IMG/VR virus record: IMGVR_UViG_3300022209_000004
Location: 1-46,853 of that record
Length of the DNA: 46,853 bases
From: a virus
Direction: 5' to 3' (one strand)
Part shown: in pieces, positions 28,001 to 36,471 of the stretch
How the letters are laid out: each line of letters opens with the position of its first letter
How positions within the stretch are numbered: position 1 is the stretch's first letter
Translations under genes and position numbers: made by a program
The notes under the pieces: generated by a model
Database searches by the model: none
Told to the model about the DNA's origin: nothing
What the model saw: the letters and a program-made list of their open reading frames with translations, nothing else

Positions 28001-30178
28001 TCTCATCGCGACGACGCCCTGAAGCTTGCCGAGAGACAACGACGGCCTCAGAACCCATTGGAGCCGCAGCCGCGGCTTCCGGCCGAGGCCCGGTTCGTCA
28101 GCGTAGAGCACAATCACGATATGGGTTCCGAGAAACTTCGGCAACTGGTGGCTACCGGAGAATTGGATGGGGTCAACATCAATCACCTGGATCGCATTCG
28201 ACATCCGATAATGACTCAGGAACGGCGTCTGGCCAAACTGCTCGAAACCGACTATCCGCAATACTCCCCCAACTCGGTCAGGGTGGCCACCTTGCCGGTT
28301 GGCCTCAAAGAACGTTGGGACCGTGGGGTCAATGGTATGTACCGCGCCTTGATGAGTTCGCCTACCAATACGTTGTCACGTTCGGTCATGTGGCGGGATG
28401 TGTATGAGGAGACCTACGCCTCACTCATCAACGATGTGGCCGACCTGTCTCTTGACGACTTCAATGCGATTCGCAACCGGATGACGATTCATCATGGCAA
28501 GATGGAATACGCCCCCACCGGATCTGGGGCGCTCAGCCTGGAAGGGCTGGAAGATGTGGCCCGCATCAAGGCCATGCTCCAGACCAAGGATCTGCTGTAC
28601 GACCTGTCCAAGCAGAATACGGCGATGAACGGACCGCTGATGCGGAACTTGATCGTGTTCGGAGATGCCTATCTGGAGGTATTCAAGGCGTGGGGCGCTA
28701 ATTTCGCCAGCAACCCTCAAGCGATTCGGACTGGGCAGATCCTGTATGAGGGAGCGCAGCGCAATGGCATCTTCCGCCCGGATCCGTTGACCGGAGAAGA
28801 GGTGTTTCTGTATCCGGGTGGCGAAGTGCTGGCCGAGTTGTTCGGCCTGCCGGACAACATCGACTTGCAGCTACAAGGCAAGGTCAAGAACCTGAACATG
28901 ATCGGTGGGATCTTGCCGCCGTTTGGCCCAGCGTTGCAGGTATCGGCCTCACTGGTGCTACCGGATGTCCCTGGTTTCAACTGGATCAGAGATGCGGTGC
29001 TGCCATTTGGCGCAGTGGGAATGGTCGAGGCGGCAGTCCCCCTGCCGTCATGGCTGGAAAAGCTGACAGCGCTGGTAGACGAAGATACGCCGTTGGCCAA
29101 TCAACAGTATGCGGCGATTAAGGTGGAAGTGTTGAGACATATGGCATTGGGGCAGGCACCGGGGGAGCCGCTCACCCAGGATTTGTTTGATGAAGCGGCT
29201 CATGCTGCCGAACAACTGTTCGTAATCATGGCGCTGTCACAATTCATGGCTCCGACCGGCCCCGATGCCCGGTTCCAAGTGTTGGTGCGCCGTGATCAAG
29301 AGACCGGCGAGCCCATTATTGCTGAACCAGAAGATGAACAGAAGCTGGCGATCGAAGAACACCTGTGGACAATCCAAGCGATGTCCTCATGGTATCGCAA
29401 AGCAGTGCAGAACACCGGCTCGTACACGGCGGCCACTCAGCAGTTCCTGAAGTATTTCAACCTCGATCCAATAGTTGCCAGTCTGGCTACCACTCGTGAA
29501 TCTCAGCGGGCTCATCGGACCCGTGCTGGGGTGGTATGGGAACAGAAGAACAAAGACATCGTGAATGATTATCCCCAGACTCAATCCTACATAGTGCCTG
29601 ACCGCCCAGGAGATCCATTCGATGCAGCCGCTTGGCAGCGGCAATCTGAGTCAGACAATGTTCAGCGACGCGATGTCGAGACGTGGTTTTATGTTGCCAA
29701 TGATTTTCTGGCGCGCCGAATGTATCACGAGGCAGAGCGACAGGCCAAGGCCATACGAGATAATGGAGCGATTGATACCGCCACCATGGACCGGGCGTTG
29801 ACGCAATACAAATGGCAACTGCAAGAAGCGTTCCCGGGTTATATGCGAGACAACGAACCGGCGGCCATACCATACGGATACAGCGAGCGCATTCGCGAAC
29901 TTTATGAGTGGGTGGCCGACCCGAGGCTGGAGAACTACGAATCAACTACAGGGTTGCGGCTGTACCTGCAAGCCCGAGACGCGGTGGTCAATGAGCTGGT
30001 GGCCAATCGCTCTTCCGGCAGCGGTCGGTTCGATTTACGCACTACCCTCAAAAGTGAAAAGAACCAGGACTTGCAGCAGTATCTTCGCATGGTCGGTGAA
30101 GCAGTGATTCAGCAGTATCCACAGTTCGAGTCTGTGTATCTAAACCTTCTACAACAGGAAGCTGACCCGTTACGATGA
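25010..30178 (+). CDS. Very large (1722 aa) putative internal virion / ejection protein
   Basis: Starts at GTG 25010, overlapping the previous gene. It is largely helical and charged, with no recognised catalytic motif and no signal peptide. A hydrophobic Gly/Pro/Val-rich segment lies around residues 1300-1350 (NMIGGILPPFGPALQVSASL; AVLPFGAVGMVEAAVPLP) and might insert in a membrane. Its size and position between portal and capsid, in a phage without a tape measure, suggest an internal core protein ejected with the DNA, as T7 gp15/gp16 are. This is an inference from genome context. Confidence 0.7.
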   Translation: MAVVNFNNIAWEEDYATNQRLDVLRRRALSGQISQDTADRISLMVEMYPQIEPDATVALAMAGVDPKSPEMMSLAYEHLDMIVGDQVDLYQQLEAEGGGGVLKSVVRTAFLGANAFFDMVSSAGRIGVGLADELTDDTPGVRLRKIISEGWNSPAQDALFQMGRQLRGGGRVNLGSGFIAESQGSELFSQYLAQLNVDEQREGESFTTARDLVTASFGEPITALNAYRNQQVLLNDQPYSPGRLVGTLVSEPMNRMSDLMEEQLGFGIPDPLGFRRDQVDSPPWKWAPDWMPINSGFDVLTGLTDAWLRIRTDPVNQAMKVRAATKRAATSVAPTTRSVRVPGVIPGTTRKVLEIPGVDDLRRADPGGRVSEFLHVLKNETSQQRIMQNPFLRNLHPTLQRQIANTSDEDEIWRLLTRSFPDQGISNPFLGVMQPKVPWVRSGGIKSRIAQQVVRAREGSLDDAANAELFGVRTALRRTAEPNSRLLRAASDVPHVDAPANDMVTTLRNLSDAAGFYGFDDANTNRMLGFIEDNFRDGHISPVILRHVINGSKRAIDTGLEILENGTMDTAQRPLIMTVLERLRTYIDQQKALDKVFEGPLKTDTSRVVRIMDGWAVPDIEVPQLLDELRRLVNETPMAENFVREMEDAFTLIDLSLRTGRTLNDTRWGHIPKVWDEMDRWLSSQGVKAPEFRDAIRKSYFDDDADDLVRSLGHSAFDPLNPNAVAGSELETLNTAVRAAAAQTPSARLPNFAEMNRAVSKFTKFEDELRALAAIKGKKNPFTKGRMEEVFDLYTQTVFKPLTLGRLAWTVRVVGDEQLRMAVDGRLSMFNHPIKYFSLVMHPANRTKRMLSLLDESPVKAVDEFLDTMSNSANNLLGTNRTQPRIFEFRTLDDTTPARFHGGRAAMMDDLHRDDLVRVLAANGGDEELAYEWLMYDPAGRKYLNQAAQSRYGRALVDPAVAQRNLGTNVPYADDIAKRLLINQKNGVLAQYTGGRFSHRDDALKLAERQRRPQNPLEPQPRLPAEARFVSVEHNHDMGSEKLRQLVATGELDGVNINHLDRIRHPIMTQERRLAKLLETDYPQYSPNSVRVATLPVGLKERWDRGVNGMYRALMSSPTNTLSRSVMWRDVYEETYASLINDVADLSLDDFNAIRNRMTIHHGKMEYAPTGSGALSLEGLEDVARIKAMLQTKDLLYDLSKQNTAMNGPLMRNLIVFGDAYLEVFKAWGANFASNPQAIRTGQILYEGAQRNGIFRPDPLTGEEVFLYPGGEVLAELFGLPDNIDLQLQGKVKNLNMIGGILPPFGPALQVSASLVLPDVPGFNWIRDAVLPFGAVGMVEAAVPLPSWLEKLTALVDEDTPLANQQYAAIKVEVLRHMALGQAPGEPLTQDLFDEAAHAAEQLFVIMALSQFMAPTGPDARFQVLVRRDQETGEPIIAEPEDEQKLAIEEHLWTIQAMSSWYRKAVQNTGSYTAATQQFLKYFNLDPIVASLATTRESQRAHRTRAGVVWEQKNKDIVNDYPQTQSYIVPDRPGDPFDAAAWQRQSESDNVQRRDVETWFYVANDFLARRMYHEAERQAKAIRDNGAIDTATMDRALTQYKWQLQEAFPGYMRDNEPAAIPYGYSERIRELYEWVADPRLENYESTTGLRLYLQARDAVVNELVANRSSGSGRFDLRTTLKSEKNQDLQQYLRMVGEAVIQQYPQFESVYLNLLQQEADPLR

Positions 30179-30185
30179 GGCAGAC

Positions 30186-31364
30186 ATGGCCAACGGCGAC
30201 GTAGAGTCTGAGCCCGCAGGTAATATCGCAGATCGACAGGCCCAAGTGGCTGGTGCTATCGGCGGCGAGCCCTTGGTTCCCAATTCGCCCATCGGCCCGC
30301 AAAATTTCAACCTCGACCTGGACGCACTCAATCAGCCGGTACCCCTGGGGCTGGAGGGCATGGTTGAGGGTTTTGACACTGAGGACCCGAACCGGGTATT
30401 GCGCCAAAGGGGTACCGACATCCCGGTGGATGCCTTCATGTTCTACGAGCAAGACGTGCTGGACCTGCTGCGCGGCCTCAATGGCCAGCAGATGTGGGAT
30501 CTGCAGCGTCAGTTGGTCGGCCAGGGCCTGCTCGACCCCGAAGAGGCGCTGACCGAACGCGGCCATTGGACGCTGGGCGGCCCCACCATGGTTGGCCTGG
30601 TGCGGATGATGGAATGGGCCAACCAACAGATCCGAGAGGTGTCGCCGTTCGAGGTACAACAACGGCAACGCGTCCCCAACCCTGATTGGCCACATCCGAT
30701 GGATGTGGTAGACAAGAAGTGGACTCCGGTGTTCAATCCGAACACAATGGACCCGGTGCCCCCTGAGCCCCGGATAGGCCGATCATTGGGTCACGGCGTC
30801 AAACTGGCCGCCTTGCAAGAGGCCATGAATATGCGCTATGACATGGTGCGATCCAACCGTGAGCAACTGCTGAAGCTGGCAGAGGCTCCCGGCCCTGAGG
30901 ACATAACACCCATTCCCAACAAGCGACAGATGGTCGAGACCGCCAAGGAGCTGTTCAGCCGACGATTGGGACGAGCGCCGCGGCCGGATGAACTCCAGGA
31001 CATCGCCAAGGTGTTGTCGGCTGCATATGAGAAGCAGTGGCACGCCGAGTTGGCAGAACAAACCCGGTTGTTCCAAGAGGATCAAGAGCGGATCATGGGC
31101 GGACCCGAGGCGCTGCTGATGCAAACCGACGATGTGCCTGGACCCTGGGACGAGGCGGACGAGCCCGTTGCTGCTGGGGCGCAGTGGCTGACCCCACCTG
31201 ACAGGGTCACTCCCACCGTGGCCCCGCAAGCACCCGAGGACCGCCTGGACCAGTACATCGCCAATATTCGGGCAGGCGAGCTGCGTTTCAATGATTATGT
31301 TGCTGCCAATGAAAGCCGTCGAGGCACCATGTTGGGCCTTCTTACACGATCAATGAGGCCATGA
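30186..31364 (+). CDS. Putative internal virion protein
   Basis: 392 residues from ATG 30186. It has a disordered Pro/Asn-rich N-terminus, then helical segments including DLLRGLNGQQMWDLQRQLVGQGLL, a Pro-rich linker, and a charged helical region (QMVETAKELFSRRLGRAPRPDELQDIA). No catalytic site is seen. It is translationally coupled (ATGA) to the VanY-type peptidase gene. Likely part of the ejection machinery, by context. Confidence 0.62.
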   Translation: MANGDVESEPAGNIADRQAQVAGAIGGEPLVPNSPIGPQNFNLDLDALNQPVPLGLEGMVEGFDTEDPNRVLRQRGTDIPVDAFMFYEQDVLDLLRGLNGQQMWDLQRQLVGQGLLDPEEALTERGHWTLGGPTMVGLVRMMEWANQQIREVSPFEVQQRQRVPNPDWPHPMDVVDKKWTPVFNPNTMDPVPPEPRIGRSLGHGVKLAALQEAMNMRYDMVRSNREQLLKLAEAPGPEDITPIPNKRQMVETAKELFSRRLGRAPRPDELQDIAKVLSAAYEKQWHAELAEQTRLFQEDQERIMGGPEALLMQTDDVPGPWDEADEPVAAGAQWLTPPDRVTPTVAPQAPEDRLDQYIANIRAGELRFNDYVAANESRRGTMLGLLTRSMRP

Positions 31365-32254
31365 TGACTACTGACACTGCATCCAAACTGTCGGCGGTGT
31401 TTGATGAGATGTCACGCAAGATCGCCGGGGGTGAACGAATGCCACTGGGAGAACGTGCCCAGTCCTATACCTTTGGGCTCCCAGAGGTATCAGAGGGACT
31501 GAACGCCAAGGAGCGCCAACTGTTCGAGGGCCTGCCTGACCAGGCGGGCATGGCAGCGGACCTGGATGAGTCCCAGCAGACCTCGCTGGGCTTTACATTG
31601 ACCGAAAATCGTCGTGGCAGTTTGGCCTGGGGCGGATACGCCAACGGACGAATCCCAGAAGAGGCACTGGAGCCGCTGACAATCGGTGGGCACATGTTGG
31701 AACGCAAGGCCGCCTTTGCCTTTCATGCCATGATGGCTGCCGCGGCAGCCGATGGGGTGAAGATCAAACTGTCCTCATCGTATCGGGACTATGACGCCCA
31801 GGTCTCCATCCGCAAGCGCAAGGGCCATAAGGTGGCAACCGCCAAACCGGGTACCAGCACCCATGGTTGGGGCCGGGCCATTGATGTATCGGGAGCAGCC
31901 GCCCAACGGTGGATACAACTCAACGGCAGCCGCTTTGGCTGGGTATGGCCGGATTGGGCTCAACGAAAAGGCACCAAACAGTATGAGCCGTGGCACTTCG
32001 AGTTCCGCGGGTCCGTCAGTGGTGCCCCGTTGCCGGTCGGCCGCGACGTTATGCAACCGCAGCGGCAACAGGGGCCGCGATCGGACTTTCAAGAGGGCGG
32101 AGCGCGACAACGATTGGGCCTTGCCGGGGGAGCATATGGTCAGGGAGTCGGCACGGTACCACTGCCGGTGGGATCGTCAAACCCTGATGAGTCCGATTGG
32201 CTGGGGCTGGAGTCGCGCCATGGAGTCGGCCGGGGAGAGAGGGAGAACCTCTGA
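31361..32254 (+). CDS. VanY/M15-type D,D-carboxypeptidase, virion-associated
   Basis: 297 residues from ATG 31361. The N-terminal 100 residues are unrecognised. The peptidase domain spans about 105-217: SSSYRDYDAQ (substrate-binding SxxR), PGTSTHGWGRAIDV with zinc ligands H168 and D175, and EPWHFEF with H212. Such enzymes trim peptidoglycan peptides. Its place among structural genes suggests a virion enzyme that opens the cell wall at entry. It is distinct from the endolysin at 722-1369, which is another M15-like enzyme. The C-terminal tail is Gly/Arg-rich and disordered. Confidence 0.82.
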   Translation: MMTTDTASKLSAVFDEMSRKIAGGERMPLGERAQSYTFGLPEVSEGLNAKERQLFEGLPDQAGMAADLDESQQTSLGFTLTENRRGSLAWGGYANGRIPEEALEPLTIGGHMLERKAAFAFHAMMAAAAADGVKIKLSSSYRDYDAQVSIRKRKGHKVATAKPGTSTHGWGRAIDVSGAAAQRWIQLNGSRFGWVWPDWAQRKGTKQYEPWHFEFRGSVSGAPLPVGRDVMQPQRQQGPRSDFQEGGARQRLGLAGGAYGQGVGTVPLPVGSSNPDESDWLGLESRHGVGRGERENL

Positions 32255-33543
32255 TGGCTATCGAAGAAGATATCGGCCCGGTGCCGGAGCGGCCACGACC
32301 GCGTGTACCAAATCCGGCCGAGGAGCGCAGCGTAGGGACAGGAGTCAATGAACCAGGATCACCAGCCAATGTCGAACCCGTTTATACCGCTCCCAACACC
32401 AACGTGCCCAACATACCAGGCGAACATGAGGTGTGGCGCAACACCGATACCGGCCAGGTACTGGTCGTCATCTATATCCCCGATACCGATATTCCCCTGG
32501 TGTGGGATGTTCCCGAGCATCTGTGGCGCGACGTATTCCAGGATGCAGGCGGTGTGGAAGCAGTGGTGGGAAGCAACAATTACACCACGCAGCAAATCCT
32601 GGCAGCGGGAGCCATTGACGGCGGCTCCATTGCGGACTTTCCGATCGGTTCCGGGGCAGTGGAGCATCCATGGGACACCTTCATATCGAATTACGAGCTG
32701 GCGCGCAGGGTCAACCCGGCCCTGGATGACCCCGAAGTCCTGGCGATTCACTACATCGCCCACTTGGAAGGGCGCAATTACTTCCTGCCGGGGGAATACG
32801 AGAGCACCAATTACTACAAGACGCACACGATCGCAGAACAGGAATGGGCGCGTTTCTCGCTGACCAACCCGGCTGATGCTGCCCAGCAGTACAACGACGC
32901 CGTGCTGGAGACCGAACGCAGCCTCCGCCAGTTGGGCATCAGGGGAGTGTCGGCCGATGCCATCGAATACATTGCCAGCCGGGCGGTGTCGGGGCGCTGG
33001 TCCGAAGCGCTCATCGGCAACCAGCTTTACCTGTTGTCGGTGGGAGAGATGGACGGACTCGATGACGGTCTCAAAGCGTTGGTGGAGGGCACACTGCAGG
33101 CGTCCTCACAACTGGAGACCCAGCGCGGGGAGGTGCGGGCCATGGTCAATCAATGGCTGGGTCCGGCCGTGGCCGAACACTGGTCCGCCACCGAAGTGGA
33201 TCGCTGGGCGCAGAACTTCATCAGTTCGGATGCGACCAAGGACGAGCTGACCGAGATCTTGCAGGACCAGCGACTGGCCCTGTTCCCCGACCAGACCAAC
33301 CGAGAGGTCTCTTATGAGATGATGGCGCGCCCATGGCGCAGCGTGTGGGTCAATACGCTGGGAGAGCAACCAGACGAAACCGACCCGCTGTTCTACCAGT
33401 TGATCAAACAGAACGACATTGGCCAAGCCGAAACCTTGCTGCGAAAACGCGGCCTGGCTACCGGCAACACTGCGGTCACGACCGCGGCGCTGCGTGGCTT
33501 GCAGGCAGCGGCAGGGTCCGGCGTTAGACAGGCGGTCTCCTGA
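32254..33543 (+). CDS. Putative internal virion protein
   Basis: 429 residues from ATG 32254 (TGATG overlap; GGGAGA upstream). A disordered Pro-rich N-terminus (about 1-50) is followed by a beta-like segment (GEHEVWRNTDTGQVLVVIYIP) and then mostly helices with acidic and aromatic residues. No catalytic motif is seen. The end overlaps the next gene as TGATG. Placed between the peptidase and the scaffold, it is most likely structural or an ejection protein. Confidence 0.6.
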   Translation: MAIEEDIGPVPERPRPRVPNPAEERSVGTGVNEPGSPANVEPVYTAPNTNVPNIPGEHEVWRNTDTGQVLVVIYIPDTDIPLVWDVPEHLWRDVFQDAGGVEAVVGSNNYTTQQILAAGAIDGGSIADFPIGSGAVEHPWDTFISNYELARRVNPALDDPEVLAIHYIAHLEGRNYFLPGEYESTNYYKTHTIAEQEWARFSLTNPADAAQQYNDAVLETERSLRQLGIRGVSADAIEYIASRAVSGRWSEALIGNQLYLLSVGEMDGLDDGLKALVEGTLQASSQLETQRGEVRAMVNQWLGPAVAEHWSATEVDRWAQNFISSDATKDELTEILQDQRLALFPDQTNREVSYEMMARPWRSVWVNTLGEQPDETDPLFYQLIKQNDIGQAETLLRKRGLATGNTAVTTAALRGLQAAAGSGVRQAVS

Positions 33544-34691
33544 TGGCACCGCGCGACACGCTGGCTGCTCATTTGGTTGAGATCTTCGGCTCTGAGATTC
33601 CGCTGAGTCCGGGCAACATAGATGCGCTGATCAATACGTTCTATGGGCGCGGAGCAGTCAACACCACCGGTCGCTTCACGCCGATGGAGATCACGATGAT
33701 GAAGATGCACTTCAATGTGTACCGCGGCTCGGATGGGACCATTGACCCGCAAGCGGCCACCGACATCAATCGCTACCTACGCGGCCTGGGGCGAAGCGAG
33801 ACATTCGACTTGGGAGCAGAGTTGACCGGGGGTCCGACCGACCCCAAGTTCGCCGTGCCCATCCCAGAACCGATCGCAGACCTGCCGAGCGAGCCAGTGG
33901 ACTTCTACTCCGAGGCCATCAGGCTCTTCCCCGAGATCCCCGGCCCGCTGATCGACACCTTTGTTGACGAATGGTCGCGATGGGGTCCGGGCGGAGAGGG
34001 TCTGGCCTGGCGCGCAGTGCGCGACGATCCCCTCTATGAGCAGTATTTCCCCGGCAACCTGCGGCCCGATGGCACACCGCGGATGTCAGAGGCGCAGTAT
34101 GCAGCCACCATGGAGGGCTACAAGGAGGTGTTGAGGGGCGTCGACATCAACCCCAGTGATCCGATTATCCCGCGTGACCGACTGGTGCAACTGATACAGG
34201 GCGATGTGTCGGTGGATGAGTTCTACGACCGAGTGGCTCTGATGCATCGGCGGGTAGTGATGCGCGCTCCTGAGGTGCAGCGGTTGTTCGCTGAGCATCG
34301 AGGCATCGGAGTCTCGCCCCATGCTCTGTTGGCGGTCAGTCTCAACCCGGACCTGAATGATGCTTTGCTCAACGAGGAGATAGACATCGCCCAGATCCGG
34401 GCATCGGCCGAACGCCACGGATTCAATCTCGGGTTCTCCGGGGTGCAGGGATTCGTCCGCCGCGGCCTGGATGTGCAGACCGCTTCCAGACAGTTGGCGG
34501 CTGCTGCTGGGGTGATGCCTGCCCTGTCCGGTGCGGCCCGACGCCAGGGAGTCGACGTGGGGGTCACAGATTTCCTCAACGCCGGGCTGGGGGATGCAGA
34601 TCCCATTCGTACCATCAACCGGGTGACGGCCACCGAGCTGGCCTCCAACATCCGTGGCGTTCGTTTCGGCGCTCATCAGCGAGTGCGATAA
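33543..34691 (+). CDS. Putative internal virion protein
   Basis: 382 residues from ATG 33543. It begins with helices (DTLAAHLVEIFGSEIPL), followed by Pro/Asp-rich linkers and a helical C-terminal half with VALMHRRVVMRAPEVQRLFAEH. No family is recognised. It is the last gene before the long leader of the scaffold-capsid unit. Confidence 0.6.
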   Translation: MAPRDTLAAHLVEIFGSEIPLSPGNIDALINTFYGRGAVNTTGRFTPMEITMMKMHFNVYRGSDGTIDPQAATDINRYLRGLGRSETFDLGAELTGGPTDPKFAVPIPEPIADLPSEPVDFYSEAIRLFPEIPGPLIDTFVDEWSRWGPGGEGLAWRAVRDDPLYEQYFPGNLRPDGTPRMSEAQYAATMEGYKEVLRGVDINPSDPIIPRDRLVQLIQGDVSVDEFYDRVALMHRRVVMRAPEVQRLFAEHRGIGVSPHALLAVSLNPDLNDALLNEEIDIAQIRASAERHGFNLGFSGVQGFVRRGLDVQTASRQLAAAAGVMPALSGAARRQGVDVGVTDFLNAGLGDADPIRTINRVTATELASNIRGVRFGAHQRVR

Positions 34692-34954
34692 ATCACACGC
34701 TTGTCATTTGGCCACTGTATAATCCGACTCGGTGAAAGCGCCTGGTCGTCTCGGCCATCACCCTAGAACCAATAGAGACGACGGGAAGCAAGGTCTGAAC
34801 TTGCAGCTCTTTCCCTTCAGGCACAGAGCACACGGCCAGGAAGCCCCGCTTCGCTGACTGGTTCGTGCTGTTGTCCCAGAGGCGGCGATTCCACAGATCG
34901 CCCCCAATCGCGTGGGTAATCGTTAATCCATGGGGAGAGAGAAAGAGGCATTTC
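34692..34954 (+). promoter_or_regulatory. Structured leader upstream of the scaffold-capsid genes
   Basis: This 263-base gap has no gene. It holds a perfect -10 hexamer TATAAT at 34718-34723 and, after the predicted start, an 8-bp hairpin (GTCGTCTC at 34745-34752 with GAGACGAC at 34775-34782). A long untranslated leader of about 220 bases runs up to the ribosome site GAAAGAGG before the ATG at 34955. A transcription unit for capsid genes with regulated translation is suggested. Confidence 0.6.
34718..34723 (+). promoter_or_regulatory. Perfect TATAAT -10 box
   Basis: TATAAT preceded directly by TG. No convincing -35 stands at 17 bases upstream; TTGTCA is only 11 bases away. An extended -10 or a phage-specific activator would be needed. 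Confidence 0.5.
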
Positions 34955-35434
34955 ATGTCTGATGATGACACAATCACTGATTCTGACGAAGCGGAAGATT
35001 CGACCAACGAGGATTCCGAGTTCGTCAAGCTGCGCAGGCACGCCAAGAATCAACAGAAGTTGATTGACGAGCAGGCAGCAGCGCTGAGAGCGTATCGCAA
35101 AGCAGAGACCGAACATCTGTTCGCAAACCTTCTCGGGTTAGCGCCAGGCCAAGCCATAACGGGACCAAATCGGTTCATGGTTGATGCCTACGATGGTGAA
35201 CCCACCACCGAGGCCATCAGCCAGTTCATGCTTGATCATGGAGTAGCTCCGGCAACCAAGGAGCTGCAAGACACGATTGCGGCGCAGCAGACCATTGATA
35301 CTGCCACTTCTCTTTCGATTGAACAGCCACCCGGTCAGCCCACTTGGGAGGAGCGAGAAAAGGCTGCGAGAGAGTCCGGTGACATCGAAGCCGAGATTGC
35401 ATTGCAGTTCGAGAAGCTCTCCAAGAAGGGTTGA
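34955..35434 (+). CDS. Scaffolding protein, probable
   Basis: 159 residues from ATG 34955 (MSDDDTITDSDEAEDS start; the longer frame to 34865 is rejected). The N-terminus is very acidic and disordered. A helix/coiled coil follows (about 28-60, KLRRHAKNQQKLIDEQAAALRA), and the C-terminal end is a charged helix (EAEIALQFEKLSKKG). An acidic, helical small protein immediately before the capsid gene is typical of scaffolds. The coiled coil and order support the call; there is no sequence signature. Confidence 0.75.
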   Translation: MSDDDTITDSDEAEDSTNEDSEFVKLRRHAKNQQKLIDEQAAALRAYRKAETEHLFANLLGLAPGQAITGPNRFMVDAYDGEPTTEAISQFMLDHGVAPATKELQDTIAAQQTIDTATSLSIEQPPGQPTWEEREKAARESGDIEAEIALQFEKLSKKG

Positions 35435-35457
35435 TCACAACCTAGAAGGAGAAAACG

Positions 35458-36405
35458 ATGGCCAAGGTAGCGGCCATTGAGCTGACGTTCAATGGACCGA
35501 ACTTCGTTGGTCCTCTGTTCAACATCACACCGACCGAGACCAAAACACTCTCGATGATCGGTGGATTGACGGGTGGAACTCCAACCTATGGCACTGAGTT
35601 CTCATGGCAGACGGAAGTGTTGGCAGCCGCCGCACAGCCGTCCATCATTGAGAATGCCGCCTTGGTCAATGAGTTCTACGACCGAGCAGAGGTATTCAAC
35701 ACCACACAGCCGTTCGTGTACGCCGTCGAGGTGTCGTATGAGAAGATGGCTGCCACCCAGGCGCTGGGTATTCCTGGCACTGATGCGGTATCCAGAACTC
35801 AGGGCACTCAGCCGGTCACGAACGAATTGCAGCATCAGACGATGCTCAAGCTCAAGCAGATGGCTCTCGATGTCAACTACACGTTGATCAACGGGACATA
35901 TGCCAACCCCACGTCGAACACGGCCCGCAAAACGCGTGGTCTGCTGGTGGCAATCACCAGCAATACCACGGCGGCGGCCGGTGCGACGTTGGACAAGGCG
36001 CTGGTTGATGGCATGTTGCTAGAGGCATGGACCAATGGTGCTCCACTCCCGGAGGACCGGACCGTCATCCTCGTCAATGGCTTTCAGAAGCAGAAGATTT
36101 CTGAGGTCTATGGCATCGCTCCTCGGGATCGCAATATCGGCGGTCTCGACATCGACACCATCGAAACCGACTTCGGTCGATTCGGTGTGGCGCTGGAGCG
36201 GCACATGCCGACTGATACCGTGTTGCTTGCCGACTTCTCGGTGCTGGACACACGTCACCTTGTCGTTCCTGACAAGGGCGTGGTGTTCTACGAGTCGGTC
36301 GCCACGGCGACGCCGTCGGAGCAGGGAATGCTGTGGGGTCACATCGGGCTCGAATATGGTCCCGAAGTGAATCACGCCAAAATCACCGGTCTGGCTACCA
36401 GCTAA
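35458..36405 (+). CDS. Major capsid protein, SU10-like HK97 fold
   Basis: 315 residues from ATG 35458 (AGAAGGAG upstream). Features match the SU10/DUF5309 capsid family: TPTYGTEFSWQTEVLAAA near residues 41-58, a long helical spine (ELQHQTMLKLKQMALDVNYTLINGT), and the end VVPDKGVVFYESVATATP followed by a conserved GLEYGPE. It assembles the icosahedral shell. The gene order scaffold-capsid and its length (about 300-330 in the family) agree. No delta domain or extra protease is fused. Confidence 0.88.
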   Translation: MAKVAAIELTFNGPNFVGPLFNITPTETKTLSMIGGLTGGTPTYGTEFSWQTEVLAAAAQPSIIENAALVNEFYDRAEVFNTTQPFVYAVEVSYEKMAATQALGIPGTDAVSRTQGTQPVTNELQHQTMLKLKQMALDVNYTLINGTYANPTSNTARKTRGLLVAITSNTTAAAGATLDKALVDGMLLEAWTNGAPLPEDRTVILVNGFQKQKISEVYGIAPRDRNIGGLDIDTIETDFGRFGVALERHMPTDTVLLADFSVLDTRHLVVPDKGVVFYESVATATPSEQGMLWGHIGLEYGPEVNHAKITGLATS

Positions 36406-36426
36406 GCCGGTTGACATAACACGCAG

Positions 36427-36452
36427 CCCCCTGGGCCTTCGGGCCTGGGGGG
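36427..36452 (+). terminator. UUCG-capped GC hairpin after the capsid gene
   Basis: CCCCCTGGGCC (36427-36437), tetraloop TTCG, GGCCTGGGGGG (36442-36452): 11 pairs including two G-U. No U-tract follows, so it may act as a partial terminator or a stabiliser of the capsid mRNA end. The GGAAAGGA ribosome site of the next gene lies just after it. Confidence 0.72.
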
Positions 36453-36471
36453 TTACGGAAAGGACACAACG

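Noticed and set aside
25010-30178. Tape measure protein of a long-tailed phage
   Set aside because: It lies before the capsid gene. No tail-tube, chaperone frameshift or tail-terminator gene is seen, and the remaining order fits a short-tailed virus.
34865-34954. Extended N-terminus of the scaffold protein from 34865
   Set aside because: The extra 30 residues are basic and compositionally unlike the acidic start MSDDD. The ribosome site GAAAGAGG precedes ATG 34955.
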